Source: Sweltsa coloradensis | Taxonomy: Eukaryota; Arthropoda; Insecta; Plecoptera; Chloroperlidae | Length of the DNA: 64,000 nt | Direction: 5' to 3' | Assembly: GCA_024449915.1 (NCBI GenBank) | Contig: JAMZAV010006652.1 | Location: 1-64,000 of the forward strand | Part shown: piece after piece, positions 21,449 through 32,019 of the stretch | How the letters are laid out: each line of letters opens with the position of its first letter | Numbering within the stretch: position 1 is the first letter of the stretch | The notes under the pieces: model-generated | Databases searched by the model: none | What the model saw: the letters and a program-made list of their open reading frames with translations, nothing else | What the model was told of the DNA's origin: nothing | Position numbers and translations under genes: made by a program

Positions 21449-21787
21449 ATTGATTGGATATTGCTTAACATCTCATATTTATGCAACTTGGCTAATCGAG
21501 ACGAAGGGAGGGACGTAAGGGATGACGCGGGGGGACAAAAGGTGGATTGGCCTGTGCTGGTCAGAACCAGCCACAAGCGTATGGGGAGGGCAGGGGTTCC
21601 CCCACGTCGTGGTCGTCTCCGTCTGTCATCCGTCCTTGTCATTGTCGTCGCCGTCGGGGGAGGTAGTCAAAGGGAAGGGGAACGTTCCCCGACGACGACC
21701 CAGAGCTCGCCATTAGTTTTAGGGAGAAATACTCCCCTAATCACGCGCCAAACCAGGAGTAGGTTGCGAGTTGGAATTTGATGGCCC
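21449..21787 (-). repeat. Retroposon SR1, copy E, full length
   Basis: From GATTGATTGGATATTGCTTA to AATTTGATGGCCCACCAGAA. Best full-length example with copies H and J. On the minus strand the last block reads RLAKLHKYEMLSNIQSI in one frame, which may be a relic of LINE coding sequence. Confidence 0.88.
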
Positions 21788-22029
21788 ACCAGAACAACGT
21801 TCTGGTACTTTTTTCCGAGTCGGTAAGACATTCTGCTTCTTTTCCTAGTATTTTAATGGTTTAAATGTGTTTGCAAAGTAGTAGAATTATTGTTAATTGA
21901 AATAATATTTATGATACTTCCTTTTAGTCATTTGTAGACAATTGGGCTACTTAGTGAAGGCTAAGTGAAAGGTAGGTATGACATAATACAATACGATGTT
22001 ATTTACGATGAATAATAATAATATAAAAC

Positions 22030-23120
22030 AAGTAAAAGAGTGAACAATCCGTTCCATCTGGACAGAACAGACGACCTCCTGAGGTTAACACACACATTAA
22101 ACAGGACGATACAAGGACAAAACAGCCAAGACTTGCTCAAACAACTTATTCAGCATTAACAGAATCAAACTTATTTTATTGTGGAGGCCCAGCAAGAACA
22201 GACCGAAGAGCGAATACAAAACACATCCGTCTGCAACAAGAACAGCTGAAAGACTGCGAGGTGAAAAATACTTCATGGCAGAAGTTGCAATAGAGTTATC
22301 ATGTGTATACCGGTTTGCATTTCGGAATGAGTTCAAAGACGGAGCTCTGATCATGAAGTAAGCAAACATAACGATGACAGGACATTTCAGTCAAGACTTC
22401 TACTAGCAACACATTCAACAGCAACATTGATTTGATTTAATTGGATAGATTGGATATTGCTTAACGTCTCATATTTATGCAACTTGGCTAATCGAGACGA
22501 AGGGAGGGATGTAAGGGAGGGATGTAAGAGATGACGCGGGGGGACAAGGGGTGGACAGGCCTGTGCTGGTCAGAACCAGCCACAAGCATATGGGGAGGGC
22601 AGGGGTTCCCCCACGTCATGGTCGTCTCCGTCTGTGTCATCATCCGTCCGTGTTGTCTTTGTCGTCGCCATCGGGGAGGTTGTCAAAGGGAAGGGGAAAG
22701 TCCCCGACGACGAACAGCAACAGAAGCTATAGCTACTTGTACTGTGCAGCCCTAACAAGAACAAGCAGAGCGAAGACAAAACACGTCCGCCTGTGACAAG
22801 AACAGCAGACCGACTGCGAGGCGAGGCTGCTGCTGTGCGCTTGTACTGTAAGCGTGTGTAAATGGCAGTCAAAAGGTGCGGAGCGGCGAGGTCATATCGT
22901 TGTTACACGTCAAGTGCATTAAAATTATTCAAAATCATGTTGATGACAATAGTACATGAACTCTTCGATGGATGATAATTGGATGTGAGCTAAATGTAAA
23001 TGTGCAGTAAGGTTCATCGTGACGATATTATAATTTCGAAGATATTATATAAATACATTAGTTTTAGGGTAATTTACGGACCAACTGTTACACAGCGCAT
23101 TTCACTTCAATCACAACACC
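22030..23120 (+). repeat. Dispersed repeat R2, interrupted by a retroposon
   Basis: A noncoding family of roughly 800 bp. Landmarks include ACAGAACAGACGACCTCC, GTGGAGGCC, ACACGTCCGCC, GGTGCGGAGCGGCGAGGTCA and AGGTTCATCGTGACGA. Related copies are at 25975, 30720, 31378 and 41035 (same orientation) and, inverted, in each 4.19-kb unit near 49000. Retroposon copy F splits this one at 22426-22712. No coding content was recognised. Open frames here are not conserved between copies. Confidence 0.75.
22426..22712 (-). repeat. Retroposon SR1, copy F, with 9-bp target duplication
   Basis: Inserted in repeat R2 and flanked by AACAGCAAC at 22417-22425 and 22713-22721, a direct target-site duplication. 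The GATT edge is complete and the other end stops at CCCCGACGACG, so this copy is truncated at what I take as its 5' end. This is direct evidence that the family transposes by insertion. Confidence 0.85.
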
Positions 23121-23805
23121 TGCATGTAGACAGTAGATTGAAGCACGCTAGGATCTATTGTCTTACAGAGTTCAATTGACAGTGACTAGCTGAGGTTGAT
23201 AGATTCAAGGCATAGAACTTCACTCATTGCTTCATTTTACAGGACCAGTGTGTTCTATTGGCATTATTTCTATTGATTAGTTCGGCATTTCATGATTTCT
23301 GTGCAATGCAAGAAGATGAAGATAGTAAGAATGTTAAGGGAAATGAAGTGAGGTTTGCAGTGCCCTCTGGCTATCAGCTCACACTCGGAGAGGCCCTCTC
23401 AGTCACTTCAAATAACAACCCCTCCTAGAGGGAAGAAAAGTTCACTGATGAAGTGGCCTATATTGCTTTCAGCAATCAGCAATACTGTAGTTAGTTAACA
23501 GTGTTCAACACACATTAAAGTTTTATATATTATGTTTTAGTCAACAAAATGGAATCTTCGCTTCGCTCGCTACGCTCATCCAAAAAAATAAACTTCAAGT
23601 TCATGACATCGTTGTAAAACACGTGTTACACTCTGCAACATTGCAAGCCATCAAGTTAGGTGAGGGCGCAAAATTTTACGAGTTTCTAAATCCAAACTCA
23701 ATTGAATTTCTTCAAACTCTTGCTGCCGCATCTCGGACGTCCTAAAATAGGTGTGCACATCTCGAACAAATAGTTCACATGTTGCCGGAAGTTTGTTTGT
23801 GTTCG
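23121..23805. other. No gene recognised
   Basis: Contains a CTTCGCTTCGCTCGCTACGC stretch near 23559 that resembles one near 35340. No gene was supported. Confidence 0.4.
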
Positions 23806-23809
23806 TTAA

Positions 23810-24396
23810 ACACACCTTTGTCTCCCGCACGAATATAAGGGAAAATATTTTTCTGAAATAACGTTTAGTGTACGATTTGTTCGTCTTATCTTAACACCTA
23901 TAGTAGGCTAAATTAGCAGTCAGTGGTCCACTTCCGTAACAATTAGAAGCCATTTTGAAATCACAGTTTGCATGTTAATTAAATGGGAGCGATTTGTTGC
24001 TCAAATATTTTTAAAGATGGCCGTCAGTTTGACAGCTGAGCATACTAGACATTAACACCAAATGATTACTAAATTCCCTAAAGCAATAACTTCTTATTGT
24101 TTCTGTTTGTTCAATATCATGCTGCACAGGATAAAACCATATCAAACAATGCAGTAAAATATTTTATTGCATTAAAAAAGCATAAATTAAAACGCCAAAT
24201 CGCAATCTTGAATTAGATTTTCGACGCTTCGAATTTCCTACGCTCGCGCCTGTGAGGTGGTATTGGAGACTGCTAATCTAGCTTACTATAGGTGTTAAGA
24301 TATCTATGGTCTACCGGTATGTGACAAAAAATCGCACATCGAACACAATTTAGAAAATTATTTTCCCTTATATTCGTGCGGGAGACGAAGGTGTCT
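23810..24396. mobile_element. TTAA-flanked MITE with long inverted repeats (587 bp)
   Basis: Flanked by TTAA at 23806-23809 and 24397-24400. The ends are inverted copies over more than 100 bp with gaps: CCTTTGTCTCCCGCACGAAT on the left pairs with ATTCGTGCGGGAGACGAAGG on the right, and the AACACCTATAGTA block near 23895 pairs with TACTATAGGTGTT near 24283. There is no coding content. The TTAA target points to piggyBac or Kolobok-type transposase acting in trans. Confidence 0.88.
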
Positions 24397-24400
24397 TTAA

Positions 24401-25142
24401 ACAATAAAAAAAACAAAGGTCAAAATCAAGTATTGCACCTATAACATTGTTTTTCTTATTTATCCAAGATTTGCATATGCATACAGAACTATAACCCTGA
24501 TAAATTTAGATTAAACATTGCATATAGTAGATATGTAGATGAATCTGTCAACATAGATATTGTATAGTCCCCTTCAAATCAAGAAGCCCTCCTCTCAAAG
24601 AGCAACTTATTTCAATGCTATCTTTGAGCAACGTTGTAAACGTAAAATAATGTTGTCGGATTCTCTTAATGGAGAGAAGGGTTGATCCAAAGCTTCCAAA
24701 TACAAAGTGACCTCAAAATACACGTCAACTGTGCCTGTGCCCATGTCACGCGTCGCGCCACCTGAGTGAATGGTTATCATGTTTAATTTCCAGAAAAAAA
24801 AAACTAACTAACAAAGTAATAGAAGGTCCACGCAGTTTGGAGTGACCGGTACAACAAGGGTTGGTAAGTGGAAGACATGATTGACAGTTTATGGTCTCCA
24901 ACAAAACCAACTATTTCCTTTGAGCTAGCATTTTACGGGTGGTTCTAGAGGGCTTCTAGATATGAGCTCCAGTATAGTTATTTTGACAATAATGCTTGCG
25001 AGCAAAATAATAGCATAGTCAACAAGTTTTTAGCAAGCAGACTTATTAACTACGCAATGCGAGGAACGTACCAGGCGTGATGTGAAGCAACTGTTGATCT
25101 TGCAATGCTGGTCCACAATACCACAGGCTCATTGACAAGACA
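24401..25142. other. No gene recognised
   Basis: Unremarkable sequence. No motif or repeat was seen. Confidence 0.4.
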
Positions 25143-25463
25143 ATGATGAGTGATTCCACTTCAGGTAAGATAAGAAAGTGTTTCAAATTAATGTTAGGCA
25201 TATATTGGGACAACATAAAACATGTGAAACTAACTACCTTTGCTATTTCAGGAAAGCTTACCAAAAAGCAAGTCAAACACAAGCAACAGATTCTAGATCG
25301 TTCTAGAAAAAGACGACTGGAAAATTTAACGTCCAGTGGTCCTCATAAGCGACCGCGCACCGTAGGTGGGACTGACCAGCACTACGGCTTGCTGGACACA
25401 GTTGCCACTAAAGGTCTCAGCCCCAACGAGCTGGAAAAGATGACAACTGTTTTTCCGAAATGA
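25143..25463 (+). pseudogene. 5' part of a multicopy invertebrate gene (TDQHYGLLD family), two exons
   Basis: Exon 25143-25164 (MMSDSTS) ends at GTAAGA. The acceptor TGCTATTTCAG leads to exon 25252-25463. The 87-bp intron happens to be open and a multiple of three. Exon 2 is strongly basic (KQQILDRSRKRRLENL) and carries SGPHKRPRTV, then TDQHYGLLD. I recognise these motifs from repeated, unnamed genes of invertebrates that look transposon-derived; the function is not known to me. A stop occurs at 25461, and a further family segment follows the retroposon piece at 25488-25561. Confidence 0.5.
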
Positions 25464-25487
25464 CAAATGATGAAAGATTGGATATTT

Positions 25488-25561
25488 AATTGGATATTGC
25501 TTAACGTCTCATATTTATGCAACTTGGCAAATCGAGACGAAGGGAGGGACGTAAGAGATGA
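25488..25561 (-). repeat. Retroposon SR1, copy G, terminal fragment only
   Basis: Only the 75 bases next to the GATT edge are present (ATTGGATATTGCTTAACGTC to GAGGGACGTAAGAGATGACC). This shortest copy shows that truncation removes the far end, as in 5'-truncated retroposition. Confidence 0.8.
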
Positions 25562-25705
25562 CCTTCACCTGGTTGACAATGATGGGGCAGTGACTCATGG
25601 TCAGCCAAACAATGATCAGTGGTAAAGGCCTAAAGTTCGGCCCCCCCTCGACTTCATGAACAACTAGTGGAAGGACCTGTATGTGCCCGGTTAATTCGTC
25701 TCACT
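25562..25705 (+). pseudogene. Downstream segment of the TDQHYGLLD-family gene
   Basis: In one frame it reads LHLVDNDGAVTHGQPNNDQW, then a stop, then RPKVRPPLDFMNN and a second stop. This block belongs far downstream in the same multicopy gene family as 25143-25463. The gene has therefore lost a large middle part, and a retroposon fragment sits at the junction. Dead. Confidence 0.45.
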
Positions 25706-25974
25706 GGATGTTGCTCACTGATGAACACAAGGTTATTAGTACGAATTACTTATTTCTAATGTGTAGTTGGAATTAAATTGTACCAAAGGTGAGGACGACG
25801 TGTCCACAGTGCATCCACATTTAACGTCGACAAAACAGGGAAACAAATCACGGAACAAGCTACTACCATACTGACAAGCAAACCACACCACAAAGTGACA
25901 GAAAGATGGGATTTAGATAATCCAATATTTAGTTATTCAAACAAGTACATAAATTTAATGTACAACTCGATAAA

Positions 25975-26268
25975 AAAAAAAAAAAAAAACAGCGCAGAAA
26001 CCGCGCTACCTTGAATGTGTCAAGGTCCTATCCCTCACCTAACAGAATCTAACACTGACCAAACATAAACTGCACAACCAGTGCGGAAGGAACTGATGAA
26101 GCGTAACACTGAGAACACAAACCCTTTGCTGAGTAGCAAGACAGAGTATGCAGTGAACAATACTTTTCAGCCTGGACAGAACAGACATTCACTTAAAGGA
26201 AACAAATAAATTGAACACAAACAGCAGAATCAGAAGATAGCTCCATGTTCTGTGGAGGCCAAACAAGT
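25975..26268 (+). repeat. Dispersed repeat R2, left-part copy
   Basis: Starts with a poly-A run and CAGCGCAGAAACC and stops at TGTGGAGGCCAAACAAG, immediately before a LINE 3' end. The copy at 30720-31016 stops at the same base. Confidence 0.7.
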
Positions 26269-26269
26269 T

Positions 26270-27965
26270 AGTTATTAGGGTTTAAGGGCACACAACACTA
26301 TGGTTATTAGTGCCCGTGTTCTTTTTTAGAGTGATGTGCTATTTTTTAAATTCTAAAATCATCTAAATCATTCCTCTCATCCATGTGTTGGGGACATTCT
26401 ACTAAAATGTGCTTAACAGTTAAAATCTCACCACACTGCTCACATGGGGGTGGATCTTCACCTCTTAAAAGGTAGCCTTGAGTGAGATGTGTGTGTGTCC
26501 AATGCATAGACGGGTCAGAACCACCTCTTCGCGTCGCGAAGAGCGCCTTTAAGAGATCCAGGGTGTTACATCGTCTTTTATTTCACGAAGCTTATTATTT
26601 TGCATGATATGCCATTCTTCGCACCACTTTCTTTAAGTTTGCGTTTGAAGAATGCTTTTAGATCAGGCGTTACAACTAAATGGCAATCAACTTGTGTTTT
26701 GTTACCAGCTTCATTGGCACTTTGGTCGCCGACATCATTTCCTAAAATACCAGAATGACCAGGCACCCAACAAAAAACTATTGATTTATGTGTTGCAGCA
26801 AGTTTCGACAATATTAGGTGTATTTTACTAATTAATGGGTGTGTAGTATAAATTTGGTACATAGCCTCTAGTGAACTTAAAGAATCCGTGCACACTAAGA
26901 ATTTGGGGTCCTTACTATCAAGAGAAAACAGGAGGCTTTGTAGAATTGCAAACAGTTCTGCATTCTAGACGCTGTATGTGGAATGGAGTTTAAAGTTGAT
27001 GTTGCTCTCCGTTGTAAAGGCAGAGCCGACTGTACTGTTCATTTTTGAACCGTCTGTAAAAATATTTCTGAAATCTTTGTGGTGGTATCAGATTTCGTTG
27101 AATAGTGCTTGATATTGTTTGTTTGATGTTGTGGCCTTTTTGTATTTTGAGAGCTGTGTTATGCAGCATGGTTTGTTAAGTGTCCAAGGTGGGATTGCCC
27201 CATTTGATTTATAGAAAACAAAGGGAAAGTGTAATGTTTAAGGCCTGTAGTAGTTCCAGGGAGCGGATGCCCACCGGTCTTGAGGCCTTCAGACGAACTT
27301 CATACCGATTTTGAAATGGAGGGTCGAAAACTGCTTTATAGGCTGGGTTTGTAGGAGATCCTTTTAATGAGGCGATGTCATTAAGCATTAAGTACTTTCT
27401 TCTGGAGGATAGAGATGGTTCTGCAGATTCGCAAAGAAGACTGGGAAAAGGGCTCGTACGGAACGCTCCTGTGGATAGTCTTATACCGGTGTGGTGAACT
27501 GTATCCAATGTCTTGATAAAAGGAGGTCAAGCCGAATCACAAATAAAACTAGCAAAATCTAACTTGGAGCGGATGAGGGAGCGATACAGATGTAACATGG
27601 TTGTACGATCAGCTCCCCAATTAGTATTGCTGAGCACTCGTAGGATGTTCAAGGCTTTAAATACTTGGTTCGTAGCTGTTGGATATGTGGCCTCCGCGAT
27701 AACTTTTTATCAAATGACATTCCCAAAAATCGTGTTATTTCGGCAAATGGTAAGGCATGGCTTCCCATGTGCAGGTCGAATAATTCGAACAAAATAATTA
27801 TTAAACATTGATGCCACTGCTTGTGGCTTGTCTACCTTTACATTTGCGGTCCCAGGCTTATTTTCGTAGTGGATATGATTGTGTACTAAGGACGCTATGG
27901 ATAGTGATATATAGTTTTTAAACAAAAGCCAATCGTTGGTTATAAAAAATAAAAAAAATAAAAAA
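26270..27965 (-). pseudogene. I-like LINE, 5'-truncated: end of RT, connector, RNase H, hairpin tail, copy 2
   Basis: Read on the minus strand from 27965: a reverse transcriptase C-terminal block (FLGMSFDKKLS, 27720 region), then the DTVHHTGIRLSTGAFRTSP connector at 27500-27440. The RNase H follows at 26895-26700 (CTDSLSSLEAM with catalytic Asp, WVPGHSGILGND...SANEAG), then the LTRL.IGHTH end and the hairpin 3' UTR (GGGCAC/GTGCCC) near 26285. RNase H plus the Cys/His tail mark the I-type group. Frame changes occur at several places, so it is inactive. Its 5' edge meets retroposon copy H. Confidence 0.75.
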
Positions 27966-27984
27966 GTTCCGATCGTTATCAATT

Positions 27985-28340
27985 GATTGATTGATAGATT
28001 GGATATTGCTGAACGTCTCATATTTATGCAACTTGGCTAATCGAGACGAAGGCGGGGACGTAAGAGATGACGCGGGGGGACAAGGGGTGGACAGGCCTGT
28101 GCTGGTCAGAACCAGCCACAAGCTTATGGGGAGGGCAGGGGTTCCCCCACGTCGTGGTCGTCTCCGTCTTGTGTCATCATCCGTCCGTGTTGTCAATGTC
28201 GTCGCCGACGGGGAGGTAGTCAAAGGGTAGGGGAAAGTTCCCCGACGACGACCCAGAGCTCGCCATTAGTTTCAGGGAGAAAAACTCCCCTAATCACGGG
28301 CCAAACCACAAGAAGGTTGCGAGTTAAAATTTGATGGCCC
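27985..28340 (-). repeat. Retroposon SR1, copy H, full length
   Basis: Starts with a long GATTGATTGATAGATTGG edge, the clearest (AATC)n tail, and ends GAGTTAAAATTTGATGGCCC. Confidence 0.88.
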
Positions 28341-28469
28341 TAGTTAGTGTTGTTTTAGGGAACTCAACAGTAAAGTTATCAAGAGAAAAAAAAATCTCCG
28401 AAAAGAAAAGTTGTATGGAACATTTGTATCAATGAAGTGCGTCCGATATCAACAGTCTAAGTCATCTGA

Positions 28470-28765
28470 TTGTAGAACTCGATGAAAAAATCTGAAGTGC
28501 CTACCTGCCTACCGAAAATATTGCCATTGACGAATCCCTAACTCTATGGAAGGGTAGACTATCATTCCGACAGTTCATACCGCTCAAAGCTGGAATAAAG
28601 TCTTATGAATTGCGTGAATCAATTTCTGGCTATCAGTGGAAATTCATTGTTTACACTGGTAAAGGAGCACAATTTAATTCCCCACTAGTTGACGAAACAA
28701 CACCAAAGAGCGCTGCTGTTGTTTTAGAACTAATGGAGCTCCTACTTGACAGTGGTAACACCCTT
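28470..28765 (+). pseudogene. piggyBac-type transposase fragment, second family
   Basis: An almost uninterrupted frame carries TENIAIDESLTLWKGRLSFR, QFIPLKAGIKSYEL, then WKFIVYTGKG. The IDES Asp is the first catalytic residue of piggyBac transposases, and GRLSFRQ.IP.K is a hallmark. The remaining catalytic aspartates are absent. It differs from the relic at 4640-5235, so two piggyBac lineages have visited the region. Confidence 0.7.
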
Positions 28766-28837
28766 AAAAATGAACAATTATTATAATTCATCAGAACTGG
28801 TTCAAGTGTTGCTTTATTAGTATAAGTATTATTATTA

Positions 28838-28905
28838 GTAGTTTTAGGGCGCATTAACAGCTAAGATTATTCGCGCCTCTAAGATAAAACAATTTCTATC
28901 CAAGG
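28838..28905 (-). repeat. LINE 3'-end fragment with GGCGC/GCGCC hairpin
   Basis: Carries a stem GGCGC/GCGCC around an AACAGCTAAGATTATT loop. The same sequence, inverted, lies in every 4.19-kb unit near 50450, 54650 and 58830. It is related in shape to the GGGCAC/GTGCCC hairpin of the I-like LINE tails. Confidence 0.65.
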
Positions 28906-28997
28906 GGAGGGACGTAAAGGGAGACGCGGGGCGACAAGGGGTTGACAGGCCTGTGCTGGTCAGAACCAGCCACAAGCGTATGAGGAGGGCAGGGGTA
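28905..28997 (-). repeat. Retroposon SR1, copy I, internal fragment
   Basis: Middle block only (GGGAGGGACGTAAAGGGAGA to GTATGAGGAGGGCAGGGGT). It is the only copy that lacks the GATT edge. Confidence 0.75.
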
Positions 28998-29069
28998 GTG
29001 TGTGTGTGAAGGCAGATTGTTGAACGAAGCAAGTTTATCGACATGTGTTCACAGGGTGATAACCTAATG

Positions 29070-29400
29070 GCTGACCCGTGGATTTAACGTCCAAGACTTA
29101 TTTGCCCCCAAAGATGTCCATATTAACATACCATCGTTTCTGAAAGGATAAAGCCAACTGCCTGGCCTCACGTTTGTTCATGATCAAAACATTGCCAGCA
29201 AACGCGTTCATGTGGAACGAATCATTGGGTTGAACAAAATAGAGAAAATTTTGAAACAGAAATTAAACACCAACTTTGTTCATTTAGGGTAGCAGAGATA
29301 TTTTGTTTGGGCAATGTTATGCAATTTAAAGGTATTGTTGGTAAAAATACCTACCATAGGCCCTTTGCAAAAAACAACGAACAACTTACTTCACTACAGG
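29070..29400 (+). pseudogene. DDE_4-type (Harbinger/THAP-linked) transposase C-terminal fragment
   Basis: Reads GFNVQDLFAPKDVHINIPSF, then LKG, a stop, SQLPG, IASKRVHVERIIGLNK, and FVWAMLCNLK after a stop. GF.IQDL and I.P.FL.G followed by RVH.ER define the end of the DDE_4 nuclease, with the Glu in HVER catalytic. Two stops make it dead. It belongs to a different subgroup from the relic at 19870. Confidence 0.65.
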
Positions 29401-29429
29401 GCTACATACCCCAAAAAAGTAGCATTGCT

Positions 29430-29960
29430 ACTTTTTTTCATCCCACAGACGAATGGACAGAGGAAACCCAGAGGGTCGAACATGCGTACATCGCCTCTTG
29501 AGAAGACAAGGGGGGTCTCGTGATGATCCTCAGGAAGAGCTTCCAAGACAGCAGGATTGTTGCTGGCCCATTTGTAAAGCTCGAACCTGCCACATGCGAG
29601 GAGAGCCTGCAACTGGCCCTGCAGCGCGAGAGCTTCATCAAGAGTTTCAGCACCGGAAACAATGTCGTCGATATGTGTGGGAATCATGTGCGTGAGCAGC
29701 GAGAGTTAACTGTTCCCCTTCATCGTAGCACAACCTGCCGTAGCACTCGTTGGACTTTGAAAGCTCAAGGAGACAACACATATGTGATTGTTCAGCTCGT
29801 ATTCGTAACTGGGATTGGATCGCCAGAAAATGTGCTGAAACCCACGATCAGAGGGATTGAGGGCAAGCATGGATAGAGTACAAGTACCACTTGGAGAAGG
29901 TAAGATTTCGGAACTAATTATAGAGACCACTAGCTTTGACAAATGCAAATTTCCTTGGCG
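29430..29960 (-). pseudogene. BEL/Pao-type LTR retrotransposon reverse transcriptase fragment
   Basis: On the minus strand the order is a LNPSDRGFQHIFWRS block (about 29840), then THIDDIVSGAETLDEALALQ (about 29680, the YVDD-type catalytic box with altered residues), FELYKWASN, then a MFDPLGFL block near 29480. This is the palm and thumb of a BEL/Pao polymerase. Several frame changes separate the parts. No protease, integrase or LTR was found nearby. The catalytic box reads HIDD, which fits decay. Confidence 0.65.
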
Positions 29961-30106
29961 GGTGTGACAATCAGAATGCTGAACATAAGAATAATCTAAA
30001 GAAATTCTCACGTTTGAACACATAAAAATAATGAAGGTTTGCCAGGATCTTGAGGCCTACTACACACGAGCAGAGGTAAGGGCCGAAATGAAAAAAAGTA
30101 ACACAT

Positions 30107-30352
30107 GTTGTGATGTGTTATCGAACAATAGTAATTCAACGCAAGCACAATGGGAATGCGCAGCTGGTGCAACACCTACAGCACACTGTAAACTTGTGTG
30201 AAGATGAAAGAAGTGTGAAGCGAGGTGGCATGAATGATGGAAGACGATTTATTGTGTTGCATGCTGGAGGTAGAGATGGTTTTGTCCCAGATTCTACTTT
30301 ACTTTCTGCTTTTGGTATAGAACACTGGGGACTACCATGGAGTGATGAATAG
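30107..30352 (+). pseudogene. Possible Tc1-like DDE nuclease fragment
   Basis: An 80-residue frame includes GRRFIVLHAGGRDGFVPDST, then LLSAFGIEHWG. A basic strand followed by RxIVxHAG...DGFVP resembles the middle of DDE_3-type nuclease domains of invertebrate Tc1/mariner relatives. Catalytic residues are not seen. The call is tentative. Confidence 0.35.
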
Positions 30353-30364
30353 TGGTAACTTTGA

Positions 30365-30530
30365 ACTATGACTTGAAAATATGTTGCATGGTGCATTTTA
30401 CCTCAAAGCAATACTTGTAAATAAATACCGTTGCCATGAAATCGATCGCCAGTTGGCATTGCCTTCATTGTATTGCTGTATGAATAAGTTCATAAGTTAG
30501 CCATTTTTATCCAGACAAAACTTTGAATCT
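30365..30530 (+). repeat. Repeat R3, copy 1
   Basis: From TGGTGCATTTTACCTCAAAG through GATCGCCAGTTGGCATTGCC to AGTTAGCCATTTTTATCCAG. Matches 32020-32165 at high identity in the same orientation. Confidence 0.75.
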
Positions 30531-30719
30531 GTAAATCTTTGAGCATGAGGAGGTTAAAAGTACTATATGAAATGTTTCAGTTGTTTAACATACTGGTAGT
30601 TTATTGCAAAATAGAACAACAATCTGTCCTTGTGAATCGTCCCTAGAACTTTATTAACCTAAAGGCAGGCATACCCTATTCAATTACCTAATTGTTGTCC
30701 GTCAATATATATTAACAGC

Positions 30720-31016
30720 ACACCAGCACAGTTAAAACAACAAAAAAACACAGCACAGAAACCAGCACCACTATAGTGTGTCAAACCTATAATCTAGCAC
30801 TGAACAGAAGCTAACACCGACCAAAGAAAAACTGCACAACCTGTGCGGACGGAATAGACGGAGAACAACACTGAGATCAAAGGACGCTTTACTGAGTAGC
30901 AACAAAACCTTTCAGTCTCGACAGAACATACATTCTCTTAAAGGTAACAGACATCAAGCTCAACACATTCAGCAGAAACAGAAGCCAAAGCCATGTCCTG
31001 TGGAGGCCAAACAAGA
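30720..31016 (+). repeat. Dispersed repeat R2, left-part copy
   Basis: Same extent as the copy at 25975, ending at GTGGAGGCCAAACAAG. Followed here by retroposon copy J instead of a LINE. Confidence 0.7.
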
Positions 31017-31034
31017 GGGGAGCTATTTTCTTTT

Positions 31035-31375
31035 TATTGGATATTGCTTAACGTGTCATATTTATGCAACTTGGCTAATAGAGACAAAGGGAGGGACGTA
31101 AGGGATAAGCGGGGGGACAATGGGTGGTCAGGCCTGTGCTGGTCAGAACCAGCCACAAGTGATGGGGAGGGCAGGGGTTCCCCCACGATGTGGTCGTCTC
31201 CGTCTGTGTCATAATCCGTCCGTGTTGTCATTGTCGTCGCCGTCGGGGAGGTAGTCAAAGGGAAGGGGAAAGTTCCCCGACGACGACCCAGAGCTCACCA
31301 TTACTTTCAGGGAGAAAAACTCCCCTAATCACGGGCCATACCACGAAAAGGTTGCGAGTTGGAATTTCATGGCCC
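31035..31375 (-). repeat. Retroposon SR1, copy J, full length
   Basis: From TTATTGGATATTGCTTAACG to GTTGGAATTTCATGGCCCAG. It separates two R2 segments. Confidence 0.85.
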
Positions 31376-31377
31376 AG

Positions 31378-32019
31378 AGCGGAGCTAAGAGCGGAGAAAA
31401 GCACAGCATATAAACCGTGTCAAGGCCCTAATCTCACATTGAACAGAACCTAGTACTTTCTGAACATCGACTCCTCAGGCTGCACGGACGGAACAGACGG
31501 AGTAAAACACCGAGATGATGAAGCAGGACAGAATAAAGAGAGAACTTAAACCTTCTAGTCTAGACAGAACAGACAACCTGCTGGAGAGAACAAACATTAA
31601 ACAAAATTATGAATGAGAATGAGAACACAGCAAATACTTGAACAGCAACACATACAGCAGCAACAGAAGCTAACTCTGTGTACTGAGGAGGCCCAATGAG
31701 ACCAGAGACAAGAGCGCGGACAACACACATCCACACGAGACAAGAACAACAGACCGACTGGGAGTGGGAGGTGAGACTCTCCGCTGTGTGCGTGTAGGTA
31801 GTAGTCAAAAGGTGCGGGGCGGCGAGGTCATATCGAAGCTGGACGCAAGGTGCATTGACGTTTTTTAAATTGTGTTGATGGCAGTGGCGCATGTGCTTTT
31901 AGGCGTGTTAATTATTGGTTGCGAGTAATATATGAATATAGGTAGTGAGGCTCATCGTGACGACACTATATTGTTGCAAATATCACGTTTTCAGGGATTT
32001 TCTTTTACTATGGACTAAC
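31378..32019 (+). repeat. Dispersed repeat R2, near-complete copy
   Basis: Carries all R2 landmarks to AGGCTCATCGTGACGACACT and continues into repeat R3 copy 2. R3 is therefore probably the far end of R2. Confidence 0.7.

Noticed and set aside
30107..30352. Full Tc1/mariner element
   Set aside because: No terminal inverted repeats, TA duplications or catalytic DDE residues were found. Kept only as a tentative fragment.
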